Assembly (NCBI GenBank): GCA_900553205.1
Contig: USCK01000046.1
Coordinates: forward strand, 1-12,592
Direction of reading: 5' to 3'
Origin: an uncultured bacterium
Lineage (GTDB): Bacteria > Cyanobacteriota > Vampirovibrionia > Gastranaerophilales > Gastranaerophilaceae
Length of the DNA stretch: 12,592 nt
Positions 12,044 to 12,592 of this stretch are shown here, piece after piece (positions within the stretch are counted from its first letter, which is position 1; every line of letters starts with the position of its first letter). The notes under the pieces are model-generated. The model saw only the letters and a list, made by a program, of their open reading frames with translations, did no database searches and was not told where the DNA came from. A program made the position numbers and the translations under genes.

Positions 12044-12592
12044 ATGTATATTGATTATGAAAAACTTGGAAACATATTAGGCTTTGGAAGGGAATTTTTT
12101 TACAACAAAAAAATTAAACAAAACCTTAATTATATAAAAAGAAATCAGAAAAAAGTCATACAGAAATTAAAAGACAAAACTCATTTGAATGTAGCTTTTT
12201 ATGTGTATGATGATTCAAAATGGCTTAGTCAAAGCGTTTATGACTTGATGTCACAAGATGATAGATTTGAGCCGTATATTTTCGTTACTAAAAACGCAGC
12301 TTTAGAAAATAATTTTAATTACCAAACTATTGATAATGTCAAAAAAACTTATGAGTTTTTCAAATCAAAAGATATGAATGTCATATACGCTTATGATATC
12401 GAAAATGACAAATATATACCTTTTGAAAAAATGTCACCTAAACCAGATATTATAATTTATCAACACCCTTGGTATGTTGAAACAACTCAAGGCCCAGTAG
12501 TTTGTTCTAAATTTGCATTAACTTATTATATCCCTTATTTTATTTCTGATACTGATGAATGGTTTGAGTACGATTTACGATTCCATAAATAC
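12044..12592 (+). CDS. CDP-glycerol glycerophosphotransferase-like protein, N-terminal 183 aa, cut by window edge
   Basis: The frame is open from ATG 12044 to the window end with no stop. A basic, Lys/Asn-rich N-terminal helix (about residues 20-47) leads into an alternating beta/alpha region: LNVAFYVYDDSKWLSQSVYD (48-67), then FEPYIFVTKNA, MNVIYAYD, KPDIIIYQHPWYVE and VVCSKFALTYYIPYF. This resembles the first Rossmann-like half of GT-B enzymes of the CDP-glycerol glycerophosphotransferase group, which build teichoic-acid-like or other glycerol-phosphate surface polymers; in a diderm it would act on surface glycans at the cytosolic face of the inner membrane. The C-terminal half with the nucleotide-binding HxE/Ser motifs is outside the window, so enzyme class is inferred from overall look only. 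No signal peptide. Gene context (transporter upstream) does not help. Confidence 0.55.
   Translation, partial: MYIDYEKLGNILGFGREFFYNKKIKQNLNYIKRNQKKVIQKLKDKTHLNVAFYVYDDSKWLSQSVYDLMSQDDRFEPYIFVTKNAALENNFNYQTIDNVKKTYEFFKSKDMNVIYAYDIENDKYIPFEKMSPKPDIIIYQHPWYVETTQGPVVCSKFALTYYIPYFISDTDEWFEYDLRFHKY

Noticed and set aside
1..12592. CRISPR arrays, tRNA/rRNA genes, insertion sequences, phage or attachment sites
   Set aside because: Looked for regular repeats, cloverleaf or rRNA landmarks, transposase motifs and flanking inverted repeats; none was seen.

Overview
The window is AT-rich, densely packed bacterial DNA. An OprO/OprP-like porin and signal peptides ending in Ala/Ser point to a diderm (Gram-negative type) bacterium, and the energy metabolism looks anaerobic. 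The style fits gut-associated low-GC diderms such as Gastranaerophilales/Vampirovibrionia, but no rRNA or other decisive marker is present, so this placement is tentative.

Layout: (1) 1-549, the C-terminal third of GroEL, closed by an intrinsic terminator. (2) 630-1243, two small unassigned genes: a 108-aa secreted protein and a 68-aa cytosolic protein. (3) 1294-8539, a six-gene minus-strand operon ending at a terminator that works for both strands. It encodes a membrane complex of the hydrogenase-4/complex I superfamily in the order HyfB-HyfC-HyfE-HyfF-HyfG-(HyfH+HyfI fusion). (4) 8540-8884, a divergent control region. (5) 8885-9748, a formate/nitrite (FNT) channel with its own terminator. 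(6) 9805-11073, a porin; 11125-12024, an EamA/DMT transporter; and 12044 to the edge, the start of a CDP-glycerol glycerophosphotransferase-like protein.

The main point is the operon. It would probably be auto-annotated as hydrogenase-4, but the large subunit lacks three of the four cysteines that bind the NiFe centre, and it stops without the C-terminal extension that a maturation protease removes. The iron-sulfur wire and the ion-pumping membrane subunits look intact. This matches the energy-converting hydrogenase-related (Ehr) complexes, whose substrate is not established. The divergent FNT channel recalls the hyf-focB pairing of E. coli and suggests, without proving, a formate link.

A second theme is gene expression. 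Four plus-strand genes (630, 9805/9808, 11125, 12044) have a TATAAT-like box so close to the start codon that their mRNAs would be leaderless or nearly so, and they lack a clear Shine-Dalgarno. Other genes in the same window (1037, 8885 and most of the operon) have ribosome binding sites. In two places a terminator hairpin runs directly into the next promoter. The two secreted proteins also share an AEEIxLD segment at the predicted signal peptidase site.
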